From Turneriella sp. (GTDB lineage Bacteria > Spirochaetota > Leptospiria > Turneriellales > Turneriellaceae), in NCBI GenBank assembly GCA_019186965.1, contig JABARV010000015.1, positions 62,001 through 126,000 of the forward strand: a DNA stretch of 64,000 nt, given 5' to 3'. Below the pieces are notes generated by a model. That model worked only from the letters and a program-made list of their open reading frames with translations. It was not told where the DNA came from and did not search any database. Position numbers and translations under genes: made by a program. Shown here piece by piece: positions 34,757-41,268 of the stretch. Each line of letters opens with the position of its first letter. Position 1 is the stretch's first letter.

Positions 34757-34816
34757 TAAAAAACGCCGGGAGCCTAATTAGCCAGCACGCCGCGCCTTTT
34801 TAGGCACTCCCAGCGC
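34757..34816 (-). terminator. Rho-independent terminator of the PF10118 gene
   Basis: Read on the minus strand, CTGGGAG-TG-CCTAA pairs with TTAGG-CTCCCGG (GGGAG 34768-34772 with CTCCC 34807-34811; CCTAA 34773-34777 with TTAGG 34800-34804; two unpaired bases on one side), and GTTTTTTAT follows. It lies about 45 bp behind the gene ending at 34860. Confidence 0.8.
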
Positions 34817-34859
34817 TAAAATTTTGTTATTAACTATTCAACCGGTTAAGTTTTAGTTA

Positions 34860-35735
34860 TTAACCTGCCTTTTTCTCGAAGTACTGTTTGTTGTTCTGGA
34901 AGTACTCAACTGCCAAGCGGCTATTTTCTGTGTCGTTTGGGTGGAAGCCGGGCATTAGGTACTGTAAAACTTTCGGTACCATAAAGAAGACTGCTTTTGC
35001 CAAAAGCGGAGTTTTTTCCGCAACGATGCGCGGTAAATCGGTAATTTTGACCTGTTCGTCTTCCATCATAAATTTGACGGTACCGGCGGCCCCGTAGTAG
35101 ATAAGTGTCCATGTTGCAAGAAGAAGTCCAGCTGTTTTTGTAATCGGGCTTCCGTCGACTGCTTGCATTACGTCGAACGCAACTGCCTTGTGTTCAATTT
35201 CCTCAGCGGCATGCCACTCGAGAAGAGCGATCATGCGATCGTCAAAACCCTTAAGTACGTTGAGGTCTGGATCTAAGGCGACTTCCGCAAGCGTTGCTGT
35301 ATAGTGTTCAAGGCCGCACGTAACAGCGAGGGCTAACCGTTTATAAGTTTCTTCGCCAAAAATTTTACGGATTGCTCCTTCTATACCTTCTTCATAGGCG
35401 CTTTTGGTATACCATTCGTCAAATTCGCGCACTTTAATCCCCTGGCTCTCCAAAGTATCCCAAATGCGTTCGTGTTGCATCATGTGGACTGTCTCTTGTC
35501 CGATAAAACCTTTGATTCGCGCTTTAAGGTGCGGATCCTGCACTTGGTCTTGAAAAAACTTTACCGCACGGATAAAGAGCTTTTCCCCTTCGGGAAAAAC
35601 CACGTGCAAACTATTGACTAAATGCGAAAGGAATGGATTGCCATCCGCATAATACTTACTAAAGTTATTTTCTAAACCAAATTCAGGACGACGAACCTGT
35701 GGCATGTCCATCGCTATTACTTTACTATCTGCCAT
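34860..35735 (-). CDS. Predicted metal-dependent hydrolase (PF10118 type)
   Basis: 291 aa, helical throughout. The motifs of this ferritin-like diiron family are visible: KGFIGQETVHMMQHERIW, CGLEHYTATLAEVAL and EWHAAEEIEHKAVAFDVMQ, which place Glu and His residues for a two-metal site. Members are annotated as metal-dependent hydrolases, but their substrates are unknown; some are near fatty-acid or stress genes. ATG at 35735 is chosen over the longer frame because GGAGGATAT directly precedes it, a strong ribosome binding site. The gene is monocistronic, with its own terminator, and is flanked on both sides by repeat motifs. Confidence 0.82.
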   Translation of the reverse strand: MADSKVIAMDMPQVRRPEFGLENNFSKYYADGNPFLSHLVNSLHVVFPEGEKLFIRAVKFFQDQVQDPHLKARIKGFIGQETVHMMQHERIWDTLESQGIKVREFDEWYTKSAYEEGIEGAIRKIFGEETYKRLALAVTCGLEHYTATLAEVALDPDLNVLKGFDDRMIALLEWHAAEEIEHKAVAFDVMQAVDGSPITKTAGLLLATWTLIYYGAAGTVKFMMEDEQVKITDLPRIVAEKTPLLAKAVFFMVPKVLQYLMPGFHPNDTENSRLAVEYFQNNKQYFEKKAG

Positions 35736-35820
35736 ATATCCTCCAAAATAAAAGATTGTGCGGTGCAAACATGGAGAATCTTGAACGCTTTGTCAACATT
35801 TTTTGGATAAGTGGCTAAGT

Positions 35821-35838
35821 GAGTTGCTGCACGGGCTC
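35821..35838 (+). repeat. Variant copy of the GAGTTGGCGCACAGGCTC motif
   Basis: GAGTTGCTGCACGGGCTC matches the 18-bp motif at 40776-40793 at 15 of 18 positions. Ten bases downstream the 31-bp tandem array begins. Confidence 0.45.
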
Positions 35839-35848
35839 ACAGCTATTT

Positions 35849-36003
35849 CTCGTATTATGTCACATTGGGGGATAACTACCTCGCGTTATGTCACATTAGG
35901 GGATAACTATCTCGTATTATGTCACATTAGGGGATAACTATCTCGTATTATGTCACATGAAGGGATAACTATCTCGTATTATGTCACATGAAGGGATAAC
36001 TAT
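35849..36003. repeat. Five tandem 31-bp repeats with an ATGTCACAT palindrome
   Basis: Units start at 35849, 35880, 35911, 35942 and 35973, each exactly 31 bp, with no spacer. Each unit runs CTCG(T/C)(A/G)TTATGTCACAT, then TNRGGGATAACTA(T/C) or a one-to-three base variant. Units 4 and 5 are identical and differ from 3 by two bases. Every unit holds the odd palindrome ATGT-C-ACAT and, on the minus strand, TTATCCC, which resembles the first two-thirds of a DnaA box. The 31-bp period is about three helical turns. This is not a CRISPR array. It fills most of the otherwise gene-free 35736-36101 gap. Confidence 0.95.
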
Positions 36004-36101
36004 CCCTACGAGCGATTTAAGCAAAAAAATAGCGGTTTCTTTGTGGAATATAACTACGCGCCGCGCATGGGCGTGTGCAACAAAAATTTATATATTTAAG
36101 T

Positions 36102-37295
36102 ATGCGCGTTTGGGTTTTAACCTTTTTTATGTTAGGCAGTATAGGAGGCATGCTTGGCGCCGCGAAATTTAGAAAAACATCGCGTATCGAGCTTAAGCCG
36201 CTTTTCCACCGAAAATTCAAGCAACCTGTCTTTTTAACAGCCTATCCGGGAAAAATCGCGGCATGCCCAGACGCGTACGCGATTGTCGAGAAAATAGGAA
36301 TTATACGCCTTGAAAGTCCCGAAAAAGCGTGTAACATTGTTTTGGCTGATTTACGCGATAGGGTAGCAGATCCCACTCTTGAGGAAGGGCTTTTGGGGCT
36401 TGCGTTTGCTCTGGATTTCCATAGCAGCGGAAGCTACTTTGTGTACTATTCGGCGGCGAAACCCCGACGGACAGTCCTTGCACGCCTCGACATAACAGGA
36501 AAACTCGGCCTTGGGAAAAACAAAGTAACTGAGCTTTTATCCATCCGCCAACCCTTTAGTAATCACAACGGGGGAATGCTCGAGTTTGGGCCTGATGGCT
36601 ACCTGTACATAGGTGTGGGCGATGGTGGTTCGGGTGGCGATCCGCGTGGCAATGGACAAGACACAACGACACTACTCGGCAAAATTTTACGGATTGATGT
36701 GCGCTATACTTCTTCGTATAAAATTCCGCAAGATAACCCGTTTAGTTCTTCCAAGGGAGCGCGTGGAGAAAAAAAGCCGGAAATTTTTGCGTGGGGATTA
36801 CGCAACCCATGGCGGTTTAGTTTTACGCCAGAGAAAAAACTTATAGTCGCCGATGTGGGACAAAACGATTACGAGGAAATTAGCATCGTCGGGCGTGGCG
36901 CCAATATGGGGTGGAATATTATGGAAGGCTTCCATTGCTATAACCCCAAAAAAAATTGTGACCGTACGGGGTTAACTCCCCCCATTTACGAGTATCCGCA
37001 CGGCGTGGGGCAATCTATTTTGGGAGGGTACGTATACGAAGGAAAAGCCTTAGGGGCATACCGGAATAAATATATTTTTGCAGATTCAATTTCTGGCCGT
37101 ATTTGGGCATTGGACTACAACAGCCCTTCTTTGCAAGTAGAAGAACTTTTGCAAGCGCCTGGATTGTGGTCGAGCTTTGGCCGCCTACGGAACCGAGAAC
37201 TTGTCATTTTGGAGTTGCAGTCGGGAAAAATTTTTCTTCTAGCGCCGAGCGCACAGGTATCGATGCCTAATAAAGAAAGGATGGCTGCACGGTGA
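36102..37295 (+). CDS. PQQ-type soluble aldose sugar dehydrogenase-like protein
   Basis: 397 aa from ATG at 36102 (the frame is open to a GTG at 36075). An N-terminal hydrophobic segment ([18 protein letters not shown]) directs export. The rest is a six-bladed quinoprotein glucose/sorbosone dehydrogenase propeller: [73 protein letters not shown] and NMGWNIMEG are the family signatures with the catalytic His in NHNGG. PQQ synthesis genes are not in the window. The tail overlaps thiD by 4 bp. Confidence 0.9.
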   Translation: MRVWVLTFFMLGSIGGMLGAAKFRKTSRIELKPLFHRKFKQPVFLTAYPGKIAACPDAYAIVEKIGIIRLESPEKACNIVLADLRDRVADPTLEEGLLGLAFALDFHSSGSYFVYYSAAKPRRTVLARLDITGKLGLGKNKVTELLSIRQPFSNHNGGMLEFGPDGYLYIGVGDGGSGGDPRGNGQDTTTLLGKILRIDVRYTSSYKIPQDNPFSSSKGARGEKKPEIFAWGLRNPWRFSFTPEKKLIVADVGQNDYEEISIVGRGANMGWNIMEGFHCYNPKKNCDRTGLTPPIYEYPHGVGQSILGGYVYEGKALGAYRNKYIFADSISGRIWALDYNSPSLQVEELLQAPGLWSSFGRLRNRELVILELQSGKIFLLAPSAQVSMPNKERMAAR

Positions 37296-38080
37296 AGCCT
37301 GTTGCGCTTACGGTAGCGGGAAGCGACTCTGGCGGTGGCGCGGGAATACAAGCCGATTTAAAAACGATGGAGTCTTTAGGCGTTTTTGGTACAAGCGCAA
37401 TCACGGCGATTACAGCGCAAAACACGCGTGGGGTCGACAGGGTAGATGTCCTCTCGCAAGAAATGGTGTATGCACAAATAAAAAGCGTCGCAACCGATTT
37501 TTCTGTACGTGCAGCAAAAACAGGCATGCTGGGAAATGCCGCAATTATAGAAACTGTAGCGCGGGCAATCGACGACTTTTCTTTAGTGCATCTGGTTGTA
37601 GATACGGTAATGGTTTCTAAAAGTGGACACAGGCTCTTGGAGAGCGACGCGGAACTCATGCTCAAAAAGGTATTGCTTGCGCGTGCGTACCTCATTACCC
37701 CAAACCTGCCCGAAGCAGAGGCGCTTTTAGGGATAAAAATAACTTCTCTTAAAGAAATGAAAGAAGCGGCACATTCGCTTTTTGCTTTTGGACCTAAACA
37801 CGTTCTTATTAAAGGAGGACATTTAGCTACGCCTAATGCAAGCGATGTATTTTTTGACGGAAAAAAAATAACTGTGCTCGATGCAGTGCGGATTGACACC
37901 ACCTCGACGCACGGCACAGGCTGTACGCTTTCGGCGGCGATTGCTGCATACCTTGCAAAAGGGTATCCCGTACTCGACGCATGCCGCAAAGCAAAAGAGT
38001 ACCTTACGCAGGCACTACTCAATGCACAGCCTTTGGGGCATGGGCATGGCCCAGTAAACCATTTCTGGAAACAAGTTTAA
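37292..38080 (+). CDS. thiD: Hydroxymethylpyrimidine/phosphomethylpyrimidine kinase
   Basis: Ribokinase-like enzyme that phosphorylates HMP and HMP-P in thiamine synthesis. [16 protein letters not shown] (residues 10-25) binds the pyrimidine, KTGMLGN and [12 protein letters not shown] are conserved, and [10 protein letters not shown] carries the catalytic anion hole and Cys. It is a single ThiD domain of 262 aa, not fused to ThiE or TenA. GTG start overlaps the TGA of the dehydrogenase gene (GTGA), so the two are coupled, although no metabolic link is obvious. Confidence 0.95.
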   Translation: MKPVALTVAGSDSGGGAGIQADLKTMESLGVFGTSAITAITAQNTRGVDRVDVLSQEMVYAQIKSVATDFSVRAAKTGMLGNAAIIETVARAIDDFSLVHLVVDTVMVSKSGHRLLESDAELMLKKVLLARAYLITPNLPEAEALLGIKITSLKEMKEAAHSLFAFGPKHVLIKGGHLATPNASDVFFDGKKITVLDAVRIDTTSTHGTGCTLSAAIAAYLAKGYPVLDACRKAKEYLTQALLNAQPLGHGHGPVNHFWKQV

Positions 38081-38088
38081 ATAAAATT

Positions 38089-39111
38089 TTAAAAATTTAT
38101 AGCGTCTTTTAAAGCGCCGCTTTGGATAAAATCAAAAATAGCCATCACGTCATCTGGAGTTGGCTCTAAATCGGCGGTATGTGCACTTTTGCTTACCGCA
38201 TCGAAGAGCTTTTTGCCAAAAATTGCGTTAAGGCTTACCATATACGCTCCAGCAGCATTTTTCCCGTGGATAATATCGAGAAAAATTTTTAACGATTCTT
38301 CTTTAGAAGTGCTGCGCAAAACGCTGAGCGATGTAATATACGGTTGTTTTGGCGGTCTGTAAATCCCCGTTGTAATTTTTCCATCGTAAAGGAGTGCATA
38401 GTGCGTACATTCAAGCGGAGAGATTTCATCAAGGCCATCTTCGCTATGGAAAACCATAGCCGCTTTAAGCCCTAAAAGGCGGAGTGTCTCTGCAAAGGGA
38501 ATAAGAAGCGTTTGTGCATAGACCCCTATAAGCTGTATGGGGGCAGATGCAGGGTTTGCAAGGGGGCCCAGAATATTAAAAATAGTGCGCACTCCCAAAG
38601 CACGCCGCACAGGCCCTGCATACTTCATTGCAGGGTGGTAGTGTGGAGCGAAGAAAAACGCAAAATTTTTCTCTTTAAGGCGTTTCGCAATAAGTTCTGC
38701 GTTTTCATCTAAAGGATACCCCAACCCTTCGAGTACGTCAGCAGAACCCGATGCAGAAGAAACCGCCCGATTGCCATGCTTTGCAACAGGGATGTGTTGT
38801 GCGGCGAGTGTGAGTGCAACCAAAGTCGAAATATTGATAAGGTGCGATCTATCTCCGCCGGTTCCACACGTATCGATAAAAAGAGGGGGTAAATCTTCTT
38901 TACGGATGGGGGTTGCCATTTGCCGCATAACCTGTGCGCACGACGCAATTTCAGAAGGGGTTTCGCCTTTCATGCGTAAGGCAATAAGCCATGCGGCGAT
39001 TTGTACTTCGCTAAGTTTCCCCTGCATCGTTTCTGAAATAAGGAATGAAATTTTTTCGTTGGATAAATTTTGGCACTCGAGTAACTCTTCCAAGAGTTGG
39101 TTAAAGTTCAT
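38089..39111 (-). CDS. trpD: Anthranilate phosphoribosyltransferase
   Basis: Second step of the tryptophan branch: joins anthranilate to PRPP. FIDTCGTGGDRSHLINIST carries the PRPP-binding GTGGD, KHGNRAVSSASGSADVLE the second anthranilate/PRPP loop, and FFAPHYHPAMKYAGPVRRALG with TIFNILGPLANP the late conserved block. 340 aa is standard; there is no fused trpG glutaminase domain. It converges on thiD with an 8-bp gap and is divergent from the riboswitch-controlled gene. Confidence 0.96.
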   Translation of the reverse strand: MNFNQLLEELLECQNLSNEKISFLISETMQGKLSEVQIAAWLIALRMKGETPSEIASCAQVMRQMATPIRKEDLPPLFIDTCGTGGDRSHLINISTLVALTLAAQHIPVAKHGNRAVSSASGSADVLEGLGYPLDENAELIAKRLKEKNFAFFFAPHYHPAMKYAGPVRRALGVRTIFNILGPLANPASAPIQLIGVYAQTLLIPFAETLRLLGLKAAMVFHSEDGLDEISPLECTHYALLYDGKITTGIYRPPKQPYITSLSVLRSTSKEESLKIFLDIIHGKNAAGAYMVSLNAIFGKKLFDAVSKSAHTADLEPTPDDVMAIFDFIQSGALKDAINF

Positions 39112-39187
39112 TTGTGCGAGTTGTATTTAGAGAGGTAGTGTAAAATTATTTTTGAGGTTAATAGTTATTTACGGCAAGTCTTGGATA

Positions 39188-39193
39188 TATAAT
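39188..39193 (+). promoter_or_regulatory. -10 box for the cobalamin-riboswitch transcript
   Basis: A perfect TATAAT at 39188-39193. The best -35 at 17 bp is only TTATTT (39165-39170). Initiation near 39200 would put the whole riboswitch in the leader. Confidence 0.5.
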
Positions 39194-39204
39194 TTGTTTT
39201 TTGT

Positions 39205-39465
39205 AAGGGTATCCTAAAAGGTATCTTTGCAAAAAGAGGAAGTCCGGTGCGATTCCGGCGCTGACCCGCAACCGCAATGGGGTTTGCCAAAGAGACGTTT
39301 CGCGCAACGCGCGAATGAAAGCGTAAGGCAGCCAAGCGCTTTCAAGTCTCGACGCAAACCCTTAGCCGGGAACTCTTGCGTACACTGCCCGAGGACACGG
39401 CGGTGTACCGAAAACGTTTGAGTAAATACTTTATGCTCAAATAGCGGGCTCTTTTTTACAGGAGC
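39205..39465 (+). promoter_or_regulatory. Cobalamin (AdoCbl-class) riboswitch with RBS-masking hairpin
   Basis: The conserved core reads AGAGGAAGTCCGGTGCGATT, then CCGGCGCTGACCCGCAACCG (39235 region onwards), the characteristic P3-P6 part of B12 riboswitches; a variant B12 box AGCCGGGAACTCTTGC is near 39364. The aptamer ends near 39410. Downstream, TTTGAG (39417-39422) can pair with CTCAAA (39436-39441), and GCTC (39448-39451) can pair with GAGC (39462-39465), which would cover the GGAG ribosome binding site at 39461-39464. That suggests translational repression when cobalamin binds. The regulated gene begins at 39472. Confidence 0.88.
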
Positions 39466-39471
39466 TTTTCC

Positions 39472-40563
39472 ATGAAAAAAAAATCTACAAGATGGCGGTA
39501 TCTCGCTTGGGCGTTCAGCCTCACTTTTGTCGCGTGTACAAATGACGATACTTCAACCTTGTGTTCATTAACGGCATCACCTGATGTAGTTTTGGCGTAC
39601 ACACACTCGGCAGATTATGCGACGTACAAACTCGACTGGATTGAAAAAAACAATTCTACGTTTACCGTGAAAGCAAACCAACTCAGTGTTGCTTCCAGCG
39701 GACTTAAATCTCCCACTTTCACAAGTGATTATATCTTGCTTGTCGATAGCAGTGCATCGGGTAAACTTTACGTTTACAAACGTTCCGATTTAACCCTCGC
39801 AGGACAAATTACTTTGGGTGATTACCCGCAAGAAATGGCGCTTGTAGGCTGTGTTGCATATATCCCCCTCTACGGTGGATTTGCAAGCGCATCGGATACA
39901 TTAAAGCGTGTCGATTTATCTGCCTTACCGTCACTTTCTTTGCTTTCGGATATTACCGTTGGCCAAAAGCCATCCCCCATCCGAAAATTTTCTAGCGACA
40001 AAGTTTATGTGGCAAACCAAGATTCATTAAATAAATCACAAGCATCAGTTTCTATCATCAGTATATTAACTGATACTGTTACCACTAACATCAACGTTGG
40101 CGAAAATCCTTCTGATTTACAAAGCGATGGTACGCGTGTATGGAGCTACAACGCTAAATGGTTTGGTGGCACCGCAGCAAGCCTCACCTACTTTCCTTTG
40201 AGTGGCGGAACACCAACGAACATAACAACTTTCCCGACAGTCTACGCGCCTGCTTTTGGAGGCAGGATGGCGTTTAGTAATTCGTTAGGCTATTTGCTTT
40301 TAACTAATGGTACAACACTTTCAGACGGGAGTTCCCTCTTCCACCTCTTTTCGATTAGCGGTACAACGGTCAATAGCACAGCAGTCGATGCAACAAACCA
40401 ATACCGTTTTGTCGGGGCGGGCGGTACCTACCTCTACAAAATCCATAATGGCGACGGATCGACTTCGGCTTTAACGACAACCATCGAAAATATGAATGGT
40501 ACAGTTGTAACAACGCAAACACTTACAAAAGACTCAGATATGGCTTTTTGGCCTGGCCACTAA
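39472..40563 (+). CDS. B12-riboswitch-controlled lipoprotein with YncE/BtuG-like beta-propeller
   Basis: 363 aa. The signal peptide ends with a lipobox (LTFVACTND, Cys22), so it is a lipoprotein. The mature part has regular propeller blades: TSDYILLVDSSASGKLYVYK, LAGQITLGDYPQEMALVGCV, KVYVANQDSLNKSQASVSII, TTNINVGENPSDLQSDGTRV. These are YVTN/YncE-like repeats of the sort found in BtuG of Bacteroides, a surface lipoprotein that captures cobalamin for BtuB. The riboswitch directly upstream makes a cobalamin role likely, but no btuB, btuF or btuCD gene is adjacent; binding of B12 is inference. ATG follows ACAGGAG. The stop is followed by an inverted-repeat element. Confidence 0.8.
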   Translation: MKKKSTRWRYLAWAFSLTFVACTNDDTSTLCSLTASPDVVLAYTHSADYATYKLDWIEKNNSTFTVKANQLSVASSGLKSPTFTSDYILLVDSSASGKLYVYKRSDLTLAGQITLGDYPQEMALVGCVAYIPLYGGFASASDTLKRVDLSALPSLSLLSDITVGQKPSPIRKFSSDKVYVANQDSLNKSQASVSIISILTDTVTTNINVGENPSDLQSDGTRVWSYNAKWFGGTAASLTYFPLSGGTPTNITTFPTVYAPAFGGRMAFSNSLGYLLLTNGTTLSDGSSLFHLFSISGTTVNSTAVDATNQYRFVGAGGTYLYKIHNGDGSTSALTTTIENMNGTVVTTQTLTKDSDMAFWPGH

Positions 40564-40570
40564 AGAGGCA

Positions 40571-40820
40571 GTGCGCGAGTTGGCGCCTGTGCGCCAACTC
40601 GCTGAAGCAATTTTTTTACAAATTTTTGTACACTATTTTACACAAATTCCCCCGCGAATTGTTCCAATTCGCTTTTCGAGGGGCGAAGACGCCCAAATTT
40701 GTGCAAAATTTCGCAATTTTGAGCGAACCGCGTACAAAAATTTGCAAAAAAATTGCCCCTTCATAACCATCGCACGAGTTGGCGCACAGGCTCTTGGCAC
40801 ACTGGCTCCAACTCGCGCAC
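40571..40820. mobile_element. MITE-like 250-bp inverted-repeat element
   Basis: Terminal inverted repeats of 17 bp: GTGCGCGAGTTGGCGCC (40571-40587) and, as its reverse complement with one mismatch, GGCTCCAACTCGCGCAC (40804-40820). A second, inner inverted repeat of 25 bp matches at 24 positions (40607-40631 with 40732-40756), and weaker complementarity continues inward (TTTTACACAAATT with AATTTGTGCAAAA). The left end itself forms a perfect 12-bp hairpin (40575-40586 with 40591-40602) followed by a T7 run, so it can also terminate the lipoprotein transcript. No open frame or clear target-site duplication is visible. It occupies the 40564-40887 gap. Confidence 0.8.
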
Positions 40821-40887
40821 CCGTTCTTAAATAATAAATAGCAAAAGTTGTTGAAGGAATATATACAACTTACATTTGCACTCTACA

Positions 40888-41205
40888 ATGGCAAACGAGA
40901 ACACAACGATTTCAAGTGGCATGGTTTTTCGCGGGAGTATAGAGGCTGACCATGCGGTCGTTGTTGAAGGTAGGCTCGAAGGCAACCTTGTCGTCCGTGG
41001 CCGCGTACAAATCCAAGATAAAGCCGAGGTTAAGGCCAACATTAGTGCAAGGGATATAGAAATTTTTGGTAGCGTACAAGGAAACATTCTAAACGCAGAA
41101 AGCGTGTCGTTACACCCAAGCGCCCGTTTAGCGGGCGATGTACAAACGGCAGAGATCCAAATACAGCGCGGTGCAAAGCATAACGGCAATACAGTGATGC
41201 GGTAA
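40888..41205 (+). CDS. Bactofilin family cytoskeletal protein
   Basis: 105 aa from ATG at 40888 (an in-frame TTG at 40876 is an alternative). The whole protein is the bactofilin right-handed beta-helix: ISSGMVFRGSIEADHAVVVE, GRLEGNLVVRGRVQIQDKA and ISARDIEIFGSVQGNI show the repeating hydrophobic rungs, with a short Gln/Arg-rich tail. Bactofilins polymerise without nucleotide and organise cell-wall enzymes, often M23 peptidases; one such peptidase is encoded at 13128-13985, but distance makes a specific link speculative. recJ follows 63 bp downstream. Confidence 0.9.
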   Translation: MANENTTISSGMVFRGSIEADHAVVVEGRLEGNLVVRGRVQIQDKAEVKANISARDIEIFGSVQGNILNAESVSLHPSARLAGDVQTAEIQIQRGAKHNGNTVMR

Positions 41206-41268
41206 AAAAGTGTATTTTTTCCGCACCACAGCACTGCCTTTTAAGCCCCAAAAATTTCAGGCGACATA

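Noticed and set aside
34738-34816. tRNA-like or small RNA gene in the 34.7-kb gap
   Set aside because: The structure is explained by a terminator read on the minus strand; no TPsiC or anticodon arm is present.
35849-36003. CRISPR array
   Set aside because: The repeats are directly adjacent with no spacers and no cas genes are near.
36102-37295. Lipoprotein status of the PQQ-type dehydrogenase
   Set aside because: The hydrophobic N terminus has no lipobox cysteine.
37267-38022. 251-aa minus-strand frame opposite thiD
   Set aside because: Serine/alanine-rich antisense of thiD, without own motifs.
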